From positions 2,878,501-2,942,500 of the forward strand of contig JACVVK020000001.1 in the NCBI GenBank assembly GCA_018292915.2: a stretch of DNA of 64,000 nt. The letters run 5' to 3'. Within the stretch, counting starts at the first letter, position 1. Every line of letters begins with the position of its first letter. The notes below the pieces were generated by a model. That model ran no database searches and was not told the origin of the DNA. It was given only the letters and a program-made list of their open reading frames with translations. Made by a program: the position numbers and the translations under genes. This DNA comes from Batillaria attramentaria. Taxonomy: Eukaryota; Mollusca; Gastropoda; Batillariidae. Positions 44,812 through 57,084 of the stretch are shown here, in pieces.

Positions 44812-46003
44812 TAGTAGAGAGCTGGACTTTACACAATAAAGGACTGGCTTGAAATGACACTGCAAGATTTTGTTTGATTTTGTTGTTGTTGTTGTTGTCT
44901 GGTTGAATAGTTGGTTGATAAGTTGCTGTTGCTGTTGTTGTTGTTGTTGTCCAAATTTGGAACCTTATATATTTAAATCATTGATGAAAATCCATATCTC
45001 AGTGATTTTTAAAAATCTTCACAGTACTACAATGTGCCGGCAACTGCCGACACCAGGCTGAACTTCCTGTAGATAGTGGCGAAGTTACAGTTAGCTCATT
45101 CTGCTGACACCGCACACTTACCAAACTTAACACAGTTATGTAGCTGAACACAACAGCTGGCTAAACCACAACTTTACATACAGCAGTAATAGCACTGCAC
45201 GCCGGCCTCAGTGCAGCGCCGATTTGCGCACACACGGCAGTGCCAACGCCCCCCCCCCACTCACCCCACTGCCTCCTCCTCAGCCCCCCCCCCCACGCCC
45301 CCCACCTCTCCTCCCCAGCCGCCAACCAGGAAGCTACTCCAAGTGCACTCGGGCATGAAGAATATAACGAGGAGCCAGCCCGCGCATATATTATGCACTC
45401 ACATTCATGAGTCGGATGTGGTCGAAGTTCAGTAGGCCACAGACTGCTAAACCTGCCGTGTTTTCAAAGCTGCAGCGTTTGCTTGTTGTCGCGTGCACCT
45501 CCGATGGTGACACGACTACGTAAACAACGGCAACACGGCCGTAATTCGTGCTGACTGGAGTGGCTTGTGTTGATTTTGCTTGGGATACTTCAGTCTGGGA
45601 GTTCCGCGTGAAAGTTTGCAGGTCGTGACGACTGTTTTCTAAAAGAGAGGAATATTTATTGAAAAAGAAAGAGGAAAACGTCGACCAGCCGTAGGAAATC
45701 ACTGATGCAGACTTTTGACAAGTTTGGTTGATTCAACGGGGTTTCGTTTCCAAAACCGGCGCATCAAGTGTCTGCACAAACTCTCTACAGGATGAGAGCG
45801 GATTAAGTATGTCAAGTGACAACATGGTTCGGTCAATTTTATGTCGACCTGTTTAGCATAATTACTGACAGCACGGCATTAACCTTCTAGTACTTGTGCG
45901 CGGCCGGCGTAAAGCCCAAAATAACTAACTAACATCTAGTACGTGGCTCTGTGCGTCATGTGTACTAAGCGACATTAACGCAGCTGCCGCCCGTCCGCAT
46001 AAT

Positions 46004-46012
46004 TATATAAAG
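46004..46012 (+). promoter_or_regulatory. TATA box of TLR C
   Basis: TTATATAAAG-type motif 62-70 bp upstream of the ATG at 46074, a spacing that would place transcription start near 46035 and give a short leader. No equivalent was found at A or B. Confidence 0.5.
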
Positions 46013-46073
46013 CGGCACGAACACGATAGCTATCGGGGAATTGGGACATTCCGACGTCAGTAAATCTAAGAGA

Positions 46074-48572
46074 ATGGCACAGGTCTGGAAGGTTCAGGAT
46101 TTATTCCATATCATCCTACTGTTATCGGGCTGTCGGAGCGCTTTGTCATGCTACTCGTGGCCGACTGAGTTACTGGACTACAGTGGTGACATAAGGAGTG
46201 GCAAGTTCCAGACACTGGATCACATGAAGGACAACATAACAACACATACCTGTGCCCTCCACGCATCGGCCGGTGTCAGGCTGGATCTTTCACAGAACGA
46301 TATCGACACAATCCCGTCGTCATTTTTCAACAGCATCCCAAGCACATGCCTGGCGAAGATAAAACATCTGGATCTTTCGCACAACATGCTGCAGGCTCTC
46401 CCGGTAGGTGTTTTTGAGGAGTTGCGCTGCTTGACAACCCTGAATGTCTCGTTCAATAACATCTCTCTTCTCAATGTTGGAATTCTTCCGAGCAGTGTAG
46501 AGGTTCTCGACATCTCGCACAACGGACTGGAACGTATAGATCGAAGCACATTCGCTGGTTTGAATTCTCTCAGCCAAGTGAATGCTTCACACAATCTGCT
46601 GTCTGCTGTGGAAACCAGGGTGTTTAACGAGAGCAACAGGTATGTTTCGTCCGTGGACTTCTCTTTTAATCGGATCTCAGCGTTTGAACCTTGGCCTTAC
46701 TTCTTCGATCCTACCGTGGTTGTGAATCTGAGTTACAACAAAATCTCGCGATTCACGAACTCGGCAAATTTGACAATGACTAGTCGTGAAATGCTACCGG
46801 CAAAAGTGGACTTGCAGCACAACAATCTAAGCAGATTCCGTTTGGACGAAATCAGCGCCTATTTCAACGGAAGAAGGCCGAACGCCTTGGAGCTGGGGAA
46901 CCTGGCGTTTCAACTCACTAACAACCCTTGGATTTGTGACTGTCAGTTCTTCTGGCTGGTCAACATGCTGAGGACTAGCTTGGTGAAGGAGTACGAGGGT
47001 GTTCACAACTTATTATCTTGCGACACACCTCGACATCTCCACGGCAAGATGCTGGGCTACCTCATCGAGAGACCTGACCTCCTGGTGTGCAACGTCAGCC
47101 AGGACTGTCCCGCGGGCTGCACGTGCCAGGACCGGCCGTCCAGCGGCTACATCCTGGTGGACTGCGACCCCTCGCGACGTGTGTACACCCAACTGCCGGC
47201 ACGACTCCCGCCAGACAAGCTGCTCTACCTCAACCTCTCGCGTCACCAGCTGCACGAGCTTCACCAGGCGCCCAACTACGTATCCAGATTGTACGGCCTG
47301 GACGTCAGCCGGAACACGCTGACCGACTTGTCGTCCTCGTTCCTTGAAGCGGCCACCAGCCTGGTCCAGCTGAACGTAAGCGACAACAAACTGACCACGT
47401 TTCCTGGTAACATACGTCGGCTGTCTCTGGAGAACATTCAGCTTCGTGGAAACCCGCTGGTGTGCTCGTGTGGCTTCCTCTGGTTCGGGGAATGGTTCAG
47501 CGCGACGCATTCCGCAGCTAACGTGTCTTCCCCAGCTGAAACCTCTTCTACAACACCGCCACAGAGAGATGAGCTAAACTCGGGAAAGGACCTTGACCTT
47601 GGATCGTCTCAGAAAATCGACCCACTTCTCTGCAAGACAGAGGACGGGGAGGAACTCCTGGTCGTGGACATGTCAGTATCGAGGTTAGGCTGCAGGCGTC
47701 TGACGATCGGGCTGCTGGTAGGGGGCGGCTGTGTCTTGCTCGTCACTGTCTTCGTGATGGTCGTTTCGTGGAGATGGCGGTATCAGGTGACGGTCATCGT
47801 CCACTACTGGTTTTGCGGCCGGGCTGGACGGTGTGTTGGTAAGTATGCTCAGTTCCAAGAGGTCTTCCTCGGTCTACTTGCGTGTGTGCGTGTTGTTTTG
47901 TTTTGTTTTATTTTTTGTTTTTTATTTATTTATTAATAGTTTTTGTTTGTTTGTTTTGTTTTGTTGTTTTGTTGGTTTTTTGTTTTTTTGTTTTTTTTGT
48001 TGTTGTTGTTGTTTGTTTTTTTGTTTTTGTTTTTTTTTGGGGGGGGTGCAAATGTGTGGAGATGAAGTTGATACTGGTAATGGTAATGATTTATTCTTTG
48101 AACGTTTCAAGAAAATGCAGAAATGCATACGTGTGCATATACTACACGTACACTAATCTGCAGACCAACCTTCATTTGCATCTCCACTGCATAAGTTTAC
48201 CAGCTCGGCCAACGCACAGTCACCATCGCAAGTTAAATACTACACCACAGCGTAGCCCATACACAATTTCTTTTTCCACCTTCCACTGTTTCAGGTCCTC
48301 ACAAGGATCAAGACCCAAACGCAGCCAATGCTGACGGACGTATGGTTGGAATCGCCCATCAGAACGCCGCGGTCAACGGAGCAGCGGCCAACGGCTATAA
48401 CATGTACTCTGCTCACCGTTACGACGTGTATGTGTCTATGGACGAAGAGGACGAACAAGTGTTTGATATTGTCAAGAAGGTCCTGCTCCCTCTTTTGGAG
48501 GGACGGCAAAAACTTCGCGTCTACCTTCCACTCAGACAGGAGCTGCCCGGGGCTTGCAAGGCAGAGGTAAGG

Positions 48573-48624
<52 letters not shown>

Positions 48625-49768
48625 GTGGGTGTGTGGGAGTGAGTGGGAAGGGTGGGGGCTAACCTTCGCCGTACGTCTAAAAACTTGCGCGCCATACATC
48701 GTGGGTGCACACACCTATGCCTTTAGAGAAGGTAAAAACGTATGTTACAACGTTTTCGGTGTTTATTTACTCGTTTATCTACTAATATTAAAAAATCACA
48801 AGTTATGGTGAGCACTTCACTAGTACCCTTTTGCAGAAAACCATGAATTTCGTGGATCTAAGCGTGAAATTTGACTCAGCTACGGGCGTTTGATTGAAAG
48901 TGTGGGTGCAATTGTACCCACGACGTACGGCGAAGGTAAGGCCCATTTTCTGACATCACTATGCTCACAAATCATTTTGAGCTGTTTTGGTTGTGTCTAA
49001 CATCGTACCTTTTAGCCACAAGCACACTTACATCCTTACACAGGCTGGCACTGATCCAACAGAAGCCGAAACGAGAAACACAGCGTCTGCCACACGACTG
49101 ACTAGGACAGTTTCGGGCTGTTGCAGCTCTTATTCGCACGGCTAGCAGACGCCAGCGTATTGCATTTAGAGCTCTACTTATAGGATGGACTATTTCAAGA
49201 GCACTGTTCCAAACACAAAAGATGCCCTTTTAGAAGCACAGTAATCTTAAAATTGGCGCCTTTAACTCATCCGTCACGGCGGGAGACTTCGATCAAAGAT
49301 TGAATTTACAGCAGAGTTAATGGAGCGTTTACCAGTTCTGTTTTCTTGTCACAGTCTCGTGTGGACGCGCTCCTCAGCAGCCACAGCGCTTTGATTCTTA
49401 TCAGCCACAACTACGCGCAGAACGGCTGGTGTCGCTTCGAGTTCGATCATGCGTGTCGGCATCTGGAGCAAAACATGGCCGCCGGCAACCTGGTCCTCCT
49501 CGTCATCGCCGCCACCGGCGACAACAACGACGACGACGACCATCACCACCACCACCACCACGACAACGACGACAGGAATCCCGTGGCCGAGCTCAGCAAG
49601 TTCCGAGAATGTGACGGACATGTGGAAACCCTTGAGCCACTGAGGACGTTCCTGGTGGACCGCCGCTACCTAGGGCTAAGGGACCGCTTCATGAAGCAGA
49701 AACTTGTGTACGAACTCTCCCGGAAACGCAAGAAAGAGGAAGGAAAAGACGATACCGCAGAAGTTTGA
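46074..49768 (+). CDS. Toll-like receptor C (LRR-TM-TIR)
   Basis: Intact 816-aa receptor. Exons: 46074-47838, 48295-48566, 49355-49768, same phases as A and B. I chose ATG 46074 (AGAATGG context, followed by a hydrophobic leader DLFHIILLLSG); upstream in-frame codons lack an ATG. Layout: LRRs, LRR-CT near 284 (NPWICDCQF), LRR-NT near 344 (CPAGCTC), LRRs, second LRR-CT (NPLVCSCGF), membrane span about 543-565, TIR from about 630 (YDVYVSMDEED). BB loop QELPGA; helix C NGWCRFEFDHACR; strand D NLVLLVIAA. Residues 738-752 are a DDDD-HHHHHHH-DNDD tract at the position of the Cys-rich insertion in A/B. Box 3 is weak (RDRFMKQKLVYEL). It is clearly more diverged from A/B than these are from each other, except in one tract (see findings). 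Confidence 0.93.
48578..48622. repeat. (TG)n microsatellite, TLR C intron 2
   Basis: TG run 11 bp after the donor at 48567. Confidence 0.95.
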
Positions 49769-50288
49769 AGTTTCGGCTACGTAACAGAGATGTAAATTTG
49801 GAGGAAAACGCTATATATATATATATAACGTTGCAGATGACACCCTAGAAATGCTTTAAAATTCACAAAAAAAAATTAAAAAAATCAGGCAGCCATAGAC
49901 TCATGTGTAGAGTAAATTTCAACAAATTCCAATATTCCGGGTTTTTTGGCAATGTTGGCAGCGACCACATACCCCCTCATTCCACGGTCGTCTGCTGGCT
50001 CCTGTGCCAGCCGCGCATTAATACAAATAGTCAACAAGCCACCCTCATTTTTCCCTAATTTTACTATTACCTGGCATGAAACTTGTTTCCAAAGCCAACA
50101 AAAAGCACCAGATTGCCATTTTTTTTTAAACTCTGCACACAAATTTTAAAAGGGGCAAAGATTTTCTACCATATTGACCCGGAAGCTAATACCGGTCTGT
50201 AACCTGTTCATTCCGGCACCCGGCTCTGTTAGATAGCAAGATCATGATAAAAGGTCTTGCCATTTCTGTTGCTCAGTATTATCAGGGG

Positions 50289-50366
<78 letters not shown>
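50289..50366. repeat. (CA)n microsatellite
   Basis: CA run preceded by GCCATTTCTGTTGCTCAGTA, a dispersed flank shared with 37010-37045. Confidence 0.95.
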
Positions 50367-50368
<2 letters not shown>

Positions 50369-50777
50369 GGGATACCTAAACGGGCGGGAACTCTTCTGCT
50401 CACCCGGCTTGTAGCCCCGATAGCCTCGTCGTTTAAAGTCAGTACTTGGTACCAGAGTAAGACTGAAAAAAAAAAAAAAAAAAAAAGTCCACCCAAAGTA
50501 GCTACAAATGGAGAGTAAAATTTTCCTCCTAATGAGAATAACATTTTCCTCCCAATGTGAATGGAATCGTCCTCCAAGTGCGAAGTGGCTGTAATGCTAG
50601 CGTGATCGTGATCAATGGGGAAAAGAAATTCCCATTATTTTGTACCGATTTTGAATGATTTTTCGTTTCTTTCTTTGCCCAGTAAAGAGTTTCCTTGACA
50701 CTTTCACGGCCTTTGAGCAATTCAAATGTGACTGTGATACGCCAGTGTACTTCCATTCCAGCGCTGCTACCCACATA

Positions 50778-50961
50778 CGGGGAGCCGGGGTGGCGGCCGA
50801 ATGGTAGAGCGTTGGACTTTCAAGTAATGCTCGGGTCGTGAGTTTGTATCCCGGCTTGGGCCAAATATTTGTGCTGGTTTTCTCATCGTTGTCCCGTCTT
50901 TGATGTCACCCGTATTTGGTGGAAAAGGACGTTAAACTCTCAAACACCCACCCACCCACTT
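50778..50961 (+). mobile_element. SINE family A, full length, with target duplication
   Basis: GCTACCCACATAC (50765-50777) and GCTACCCACATGC (50962-50974) flank the copy, which is nested in the 2.9-kb inverted-repeat structure. Confidence 0.92.
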
Positions 50962-52971
50962 GCTACCCACATGCCGCTCAACAAGCCAAGCCGGCGGCGG
51001 ACTCTAAAACCACACCATGTGTCTTTGCATTTAAACTGTGGGTAAACCGAGAATATTCAGGTGTGGTTTTGTTGTTGTTGTTGTTGTTTGTTTCTTGGCA
51101 ATATGTTTAGAATGAAATGCACTTCATTTTTGCTTCAGAAAGTAGTTTCCACACCATGTGTCTTTGCACGTACACTGTGGGTAAACCAAGAAACCGAGAA
51201 TATTCAGAGCGCTTTGTTGTTGTTGTTGTTTTTGTTTTTGCAATATGTTTAGAATGAAATGCACTTCAAAAAGTATTTTTGCTTCAAACAGTAGTTTTCT
51301 AACTGTTAACGATTTCGAGATATTTTGCATTAAATGACGGTAGATTATAGTATTCTGTGTGTATATAATCAGCTAGACATGCTGCGGCTTCCTTGTTATC
51401 AGTAATAAAAATTGTGCTTGTCATATGAATCGTTTCCGCGTTTTTGAAGCCTGCTTTAATGTTTCCCATTATAGAACCCGGGATTTTCCTGGAGGGAAAA
51501 AGGACCCGGAGGGAAATGGGGCCAGGAATTCCTGAAGTTCCTGTCGGCGCGGGGGTTGTCGTCGTGTTACAGAGAACACTGTCTCTTTGTTCATATTACT
51601 GCGAGTGGCCTAGGGGTCTAAGTCGTTAAACAGGCGTAAGGACACGTCCTGATGGGGGACCACGGGGGTAATTCCCCACTAAATAAAACACATTTTAGCA
51701 TTTTTAAAGGCATTCAGCAGCCTCTCTTGGCACAAAAAGTAAAATACTGACATTCAAGCCTTCAAAAATGAAGCTAGACTGTCCCATAGAGCATTTTGTA
51801 TCCATACATGACTGTGTGCAGTCTCTTTTCCCCTTCGTTTCCTTTGGCTAAAACTGAGATTTTTTTTATTTATTTATTTATTTTATTTATTTATTTATTT
51901 ATTTTTTTTTTTTATTTTATTTTTTTTGGGGGGGGGGGGGGGCTGAAAGAATAGTAAATTTGGCTGAGAATTGCCAAATGAGTGAAAATTCCCTAACCTA
52001 GGCTTATAACGGTGACAAGAACATGATACCATGTAGATGTGTGCAAAATATGAACCATTTGGGGACTGTCGTTGCTAAGATATGACAATGACTACGAGCC
52101 GAAACATACGCCTGCAGCCCACTTCACATGCAAGTGAAGTGACACGTTTGTATGAAAACGAAGATGCCTGCGGCTGTGCGTTTAGGCTACGTGATAGTAT
52201 TAGCTTCCGGGGCATGTAGTAAACAAACCTCGGCTAAATATAGTATAAACTCTTTGCCCCTTTTAAAATGTGTGTGCATAGTAAAATATGGCAATCTGGT
52301 GCTTTTTGTTGGCTTTGTAAACAAGTTTCATGCCAGGTAATAGTAAAATTTAGGGAAAAATGAGGCTGGCTTGTGGACTATTTGTATTCATGCGCGGCTG
52401 GCACAGGAGCCAGCAGACGACCGTGGAATGAGGGGGTATGTGGTCGCTGCCAACATTGCCAAAAAACGGAATATTGGAATTTGTTTAAATTTCCTCTACG
52501 CATGAGTCTATGGCAGCCTGATTTTTGTGAATTTTTTGGTGAATTTTAAAGCATTTCTAGGGTGTCATCTGCAGCGTCATGTGTAAGAGGAATATATAGC
52601 GTTTTTCTCCAGATTTGCATCTGTATCACGTAGCCTGTATACGAGTAAAGAGGGGGAAAGAGGTGTGGGAACGTGTGTGTGTGTGTGTGAGGGGAGGGGG
52701 AAAGAGGTATACAGATCCGGCAAAGGCAATTCTTTTGTTTCGTTGTCCCATCAGCCAGCCAAGCTACTTGAGTCCCCAACACAGGAGCGTCACTAACTTC
52801 CTGAATCGTACAGCCCCCCCCCCCCCCCCCCCCCCCCACACACACACCGCTCACTGTGACCTGGCAGACCAGACACGGCTTGAAATATACAGCACACAAC
52901 ACGACAAGCAATCACTCTGTTCATTCAAACGCACGCAAACTCTTTTTTTATCTTTTTTTTTAATATTTCAC

Positions 52972-52977
52972 TTTATT
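52972..52977 (-). terminator. Candidate polyadenylation signal on the minus strand
   Basis: AATAAA on the minus strand (TTTATT on plus). The nearest minus-strand gene upstream is the tetraspanin, whose stop is at 57085; this would imply a 3' UTR of about 4.1 kb. A nearer, weaker signal cannot be excluded. Confidence 0.25.
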
Positions 52978-54261
52978 TACAAAAAGCAGTGATGCTGGTT
53001 AGTAAGTCCACATTAAGACAATGTAAGAGTTTTGATATGTTGGGAGGTTTGTTAATCACAAACACATTGCATACGTTGAAGTGCTCTGGTGGGTTTCCCC
53101 CTCCGTTCCACACCGTATTTGAACACCACCAAAATACGAATACGACAGAAATGAAGTTGCTGCTGTTGTTGTTGTTGTTAATTAATAATAATATTAACAA
53201 TAATAACCATGACAGTAATAATAATAACAATACTAATACCATAGAAATTAAGTGAAATTTATCACAATTAACTGTTTTTGTTAACAAATAGTACAGTTAA
53301 AGACAATGCACGCAAGTGACGGGATAATCATTTTGTCCACAGAAGTCTATGTACACACAATATCATCACAACTTTGAGCTGGTGCTTTCCAAGAGAGGAC
53401 AATCAACGCGGTTGAGTACAGAGTAGGTTTTTCTTCATCCCTGGAATATCTGAGCGTCGCTTTGAACCCATAACTATCCTGAAATGCGTTATCGCTTTGA
53501 ACCCATACCTACCCTGAAATGCGTTATCTTGGACACATAAGTATCACAAGTAAACGATCGATAGGCCCCATCCCCACCCGCACCCCCTCCCCCCTGCAAA
53601 GCTGAGGTTATTTTAAAGCCGTTGTTGCTTCTTCTTTTTTTTTTTGTCTTCTTCCTTTTCTTCTTTTCAACAGCAATGATAAAAGCGTAGTATAGTAATT
53701 GGATAATTTTGTCCAAAAACTGCGAATCCAAGGTGTACATTAAATTTCATGTCGAACGTCTAAATCAACTAAGTCCATGACAGCCGATCAATTAACAGAT
53801 CTTCAAAACGAGATTCTTTTGCTACCTCAGCGAAAGTCCATATCAGTTACATCCATATCCATAATAATCACGACTATAATCACGGTGTAAACGAGTGCAA
53901 AAAAAAAAGGAAAAAAAAAAAAGGTCTGACAAGCAGAAAAATTCCCCCATTCTTTCAGTCCAAAACATGGAAACAGCGCGCTGTACAAAGAATCCATGTG
54001 TAAGCAATAATCATACGCATAAAGCACTTTCATTGTAACAACCCATTATGCCATCACGTCAGTTATGATCACGCCAGTCTCAAAAACCAATCCTGGAATA
54101 TTGAAACATTCTTCGACTGAACAAAACAAGCCAAACATTTTTTTTTTTTTTATGTTGAACTTCTAGTTGTCAGTGTCGTCAAGTCGTCTTCCCTCCACCC
54201 CCCCCCCCCCCCACCACACACACACCCCCCTTCCTCCAACACACCTTCTTCTTACATATCA

Positions 54262-54395
54262 GGTTGGTTGCTTGGTTGCGGGTTAAACGTCCCTTCCCAC
54301 CACATAAGACTGACACAAATTAGACGGGGCAACGCCGATAAGGGCCAGCAGGGACTTGAACTCGCTACCGGAGCACTGAAAGTCCAACGCTACAC
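54262..54395 (-). mobile_element. SINE family A, degenerate copy
   Basis: GGGTTAAACGTCCCTTCCCACC, then GACGGGGCAACG and AAAGTCCAACGC retain the family order but with many changes. The rest of 52.65-55.3 kb has only simple repeats. Confidence 0.55.
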
Positions 54396-55309
54396 CCCCC
54401 CCCCCCTCCCCTCGTCTAATCCGGTTGCCCGTCTAACAAATCTGGTACGGGGTAACATCGTGCTAGCCTCTCTAACAGAGGTTGTGAGCAGTTTTTAGTA
54501 ACCAGACGTGTACAACAAAACTTACTGGGATAATAATCATTGGAATGTCAGTGTTACTCATGAAAACAAAATCAGTGTACTCGTGAATGTGCACATTAGA
54601 CGTGCCGACGTGGAGGTGGACTCAAAATACGACAGCCAAATACATACGTGCAAAGACCCACTTGAGACGAGACTGAACAGCAACAGAAACAATTACTAGA
54701 CACTGTAGGCGGCAGCCCTGTTGTGACACTGCCTCGTCCGTTAATATACCTAGAATTTATGGAATCAATAACAGTGTATCTGTAAAGGAGAAAATTGGAA
54801 CGACTTTTTTACTCATCCTATCATGAACATTTCAAGAGCCATGTTGAGCTAGAGCCCCCCCCCCCCCCTAAAATAATAAATAAGTAAATAAAAATTAAAA
54901 AAATAAACCCTTCTCGGGCCTTCCTGATGACGGCACCATTCGTTCAGGCAGATCATAGCTTCAGTTTAAATGTCAGATCTTCAGGTTTAACGCTTGCCTC
55001 TAGTAGTCTTTTGAAATGGATTAAAAAAAAAAATCCACGTTGTTGCGTTGTTAAAAGAAGACAACGTTTTAGACAAGGCAACTAGGAAAACGAAGAAACT
55101 AACAGTTACAAATGAACAGCAAACCCCCTTCCCCCCCCCCCCTCTCCCATACCCTGCCTTAACTCTCCCAGTCCCTGTAACACGCTTTACATCTTGGTGC
55201 GTAGAAAACAGTAACTGCTGGACTCACAAGACAGTCAGTCGTAGCATATCGTCACATGCAAAACATATTCAAAACACAAAAGAAAAAAAAAATGCACGCT
55301 AAACATGTC

Positions 55310-55640
55310 AAGAGCGTGAAAGCGTTTTCCCCTCAAACAGGCCTTGCCACAGGACAGAGAAATGGTTTACACTGACCATGTCAGGAAATGTAACCGTTCT
55401 GCCGTCAAACAGGCCTCTCAATAGGACACAGTTTACGCTGAACATGTCAGGAAATGTGACCATTCTGCCTTCAAACAGGCCTCTCAATAGGACACAGTTT
55501 GCGCTGACCATGTCAGGAAATGTAACCGTTCTGCCGTCAAACAGGCCTCTCAATAGGACACAGTTTACGCTGTCCATGTAAGGAAATGTAACCTTTCTGC
55601 CTTCAGACAGGCCTCTCAATAAGACACAGGAACGGCAACA
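55310..55640. repeat. 66-bp tandem repeat, about five copies
   Basis: Units contain AAACAGGCCTCTCAATAGGAC and CATGTCAGGAAATGTAACC. The 66-bp period keeps one minus-strand frame open for 114 codons with a 22-residue repeat (CVLLRGLFDGRTVTFPDM). A smaller repeat with GATGAGCACAA-like units follows at 55655-55725. It lies 1.4-1.8 kb beyond the tetraspanin stop and may be 3' UTR. Confidence 0.85.
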
Positions 55641-56700
55641 ATGGAACCACATTCAACAGATGAGCACAACAGTCACATTCAACGGATGAGCACAATAAAG
55701 CCACATTAAATAGATGAGCAAGGCAACATCACGGTCAGGTAGGTACCGGTAATTGAAAGGAATGCTTGCACTTGTAGAGGAGTATTGTATCTCACACATC
55801 GCTTCTCGCACAATATTATAATGCACGCGATACTTGGGCCTGAACACCGAGGCGCACACTGTCAAGCATCTTGTGAAAAGAGACAAATCGTCACAAAATA
55901 AGAAGGGTTATTTTCGATCGGCTGCCCAACAGATTACACTACGTAAAGCTCTATGTAGCAGGCGCTCTTTCGTCTCTCATAAAATTAAATAATGTTTAAG
56001 CGCTGAAAGATAACAGAGTATGAAGTCCTTCTAAACACAACTGAATTATATATGTGTATAACTTCATCTACGTTGCTTGAAACTAATTAATATGCTATGC
56101 AACTGTGCGCTAAGTTACTCAGTCTACTATAATTATCTTGCTTTTTTAAAAGCAGCGAATACTGTTGTCTAAAATAGAATGCTTTTTAACACAAGCATTC
56201 ATTTCGTTGTTAGTTGTATGTACTTTTAGATTCGAACACACTAAAAGTGTTTCAGAAACGACAAGTTGTGAAACTCGTCATTGCGTTTCTTGATTTCCCC
56301 CAGCGCCACTGCTAGAGTTATTTCCCATGTGTTAAACACCCACAGAGCCAGTATCTTATGAAGAGCTACATGTATCAACATTTCCAATGTTTGCTACCTT
56401 CTTAAAATCTGTAGAAATATTTAGTGACTAGCAGGGTGGAGGACGACACACGACAAAGGAGTACGAAGCAGCTGTAGGCTTTCACTGCTTCGTCCTCCAG
56501 CCCAGCGGCGCCTTCCGCGTCTCGTAAAGACAGACGGATATGTGCGCCGAGGAGTCGCATACCGTATCACACAATGCTATCCCAGACCGTCGAACGTAAT
56601 AATAGTAACTCGATAGTTTGTGAAGTTCAGACAAGTTTCTCAGCAAGTACAGTTAAGAGGAAAAAGACAAACGAACGGAACTGCACCTGAGTGGCGAGAG

Positions 56701-56703
<3 letters not shown>

Positions 56704-56785
<82 letters not shown>
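56704..56785. repeat. (CT)n(CA)n compound microsatellite
   Basis: CT run passing directly into a CA run. Confidence 0.95.
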
Positions 56786-56787
<2 letters not shown>

Positions 56788-57084
56788 TTATCTGGAGGTT
56801 CAGGCACAAAACAATGACATTATAAAGCTACATACATCCCAAAACATCACCAAAACACTCCGAAAAAAAAGAAGAAGAAAAAAGCAAGATTCAGAAAGAA
56901 CAGTTCCAGCTGAACTACTGCCTCAATTTTGATAGTATCCATGTCTGTTACAAAAAAAAAAAAAATCATTTCACGTATCCCAACCCCTGCTCAAGTTCTC
57001 CCCCATCCCCTATACGCCGCCCTCTCCGTCAAGTGGTGTCATTAGGAAAGACTCTGTCTCCTCCGCAGTGGCTGGGGATGTCTG

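Larger units (their letters stand above)
49775..52635. mobile_element. 2.9-kb structure with about 420-bp terminal inverted repeats
   Basis: Left arm 49775-50192 and right arm 52196-52635 are diverged reverse complements, e.g. GACCACATACCCCCTCATTCC on the left against GGAATGAGGGGGTATGTGGTC on the right. The outer ends are GGCTACGTAA and ACGTAGCC. No target duplication is evident. The interior holds a CA microsatellite (50289-50366), a SINE A with target duplication (50778-50961) and no transposase ORF. The left end is 6 bp after the TLR C stop codon. Confidence 0.7.

Noticed and set aside
46041..46073. Upstream extension of TLR C beginning at 46041
   Set aside because: The codon there is TTG, not ATG, and it lies only a few bases after the expected transcription start; ATG 46074 has a good context and leads straight into the hydrophobic leader.
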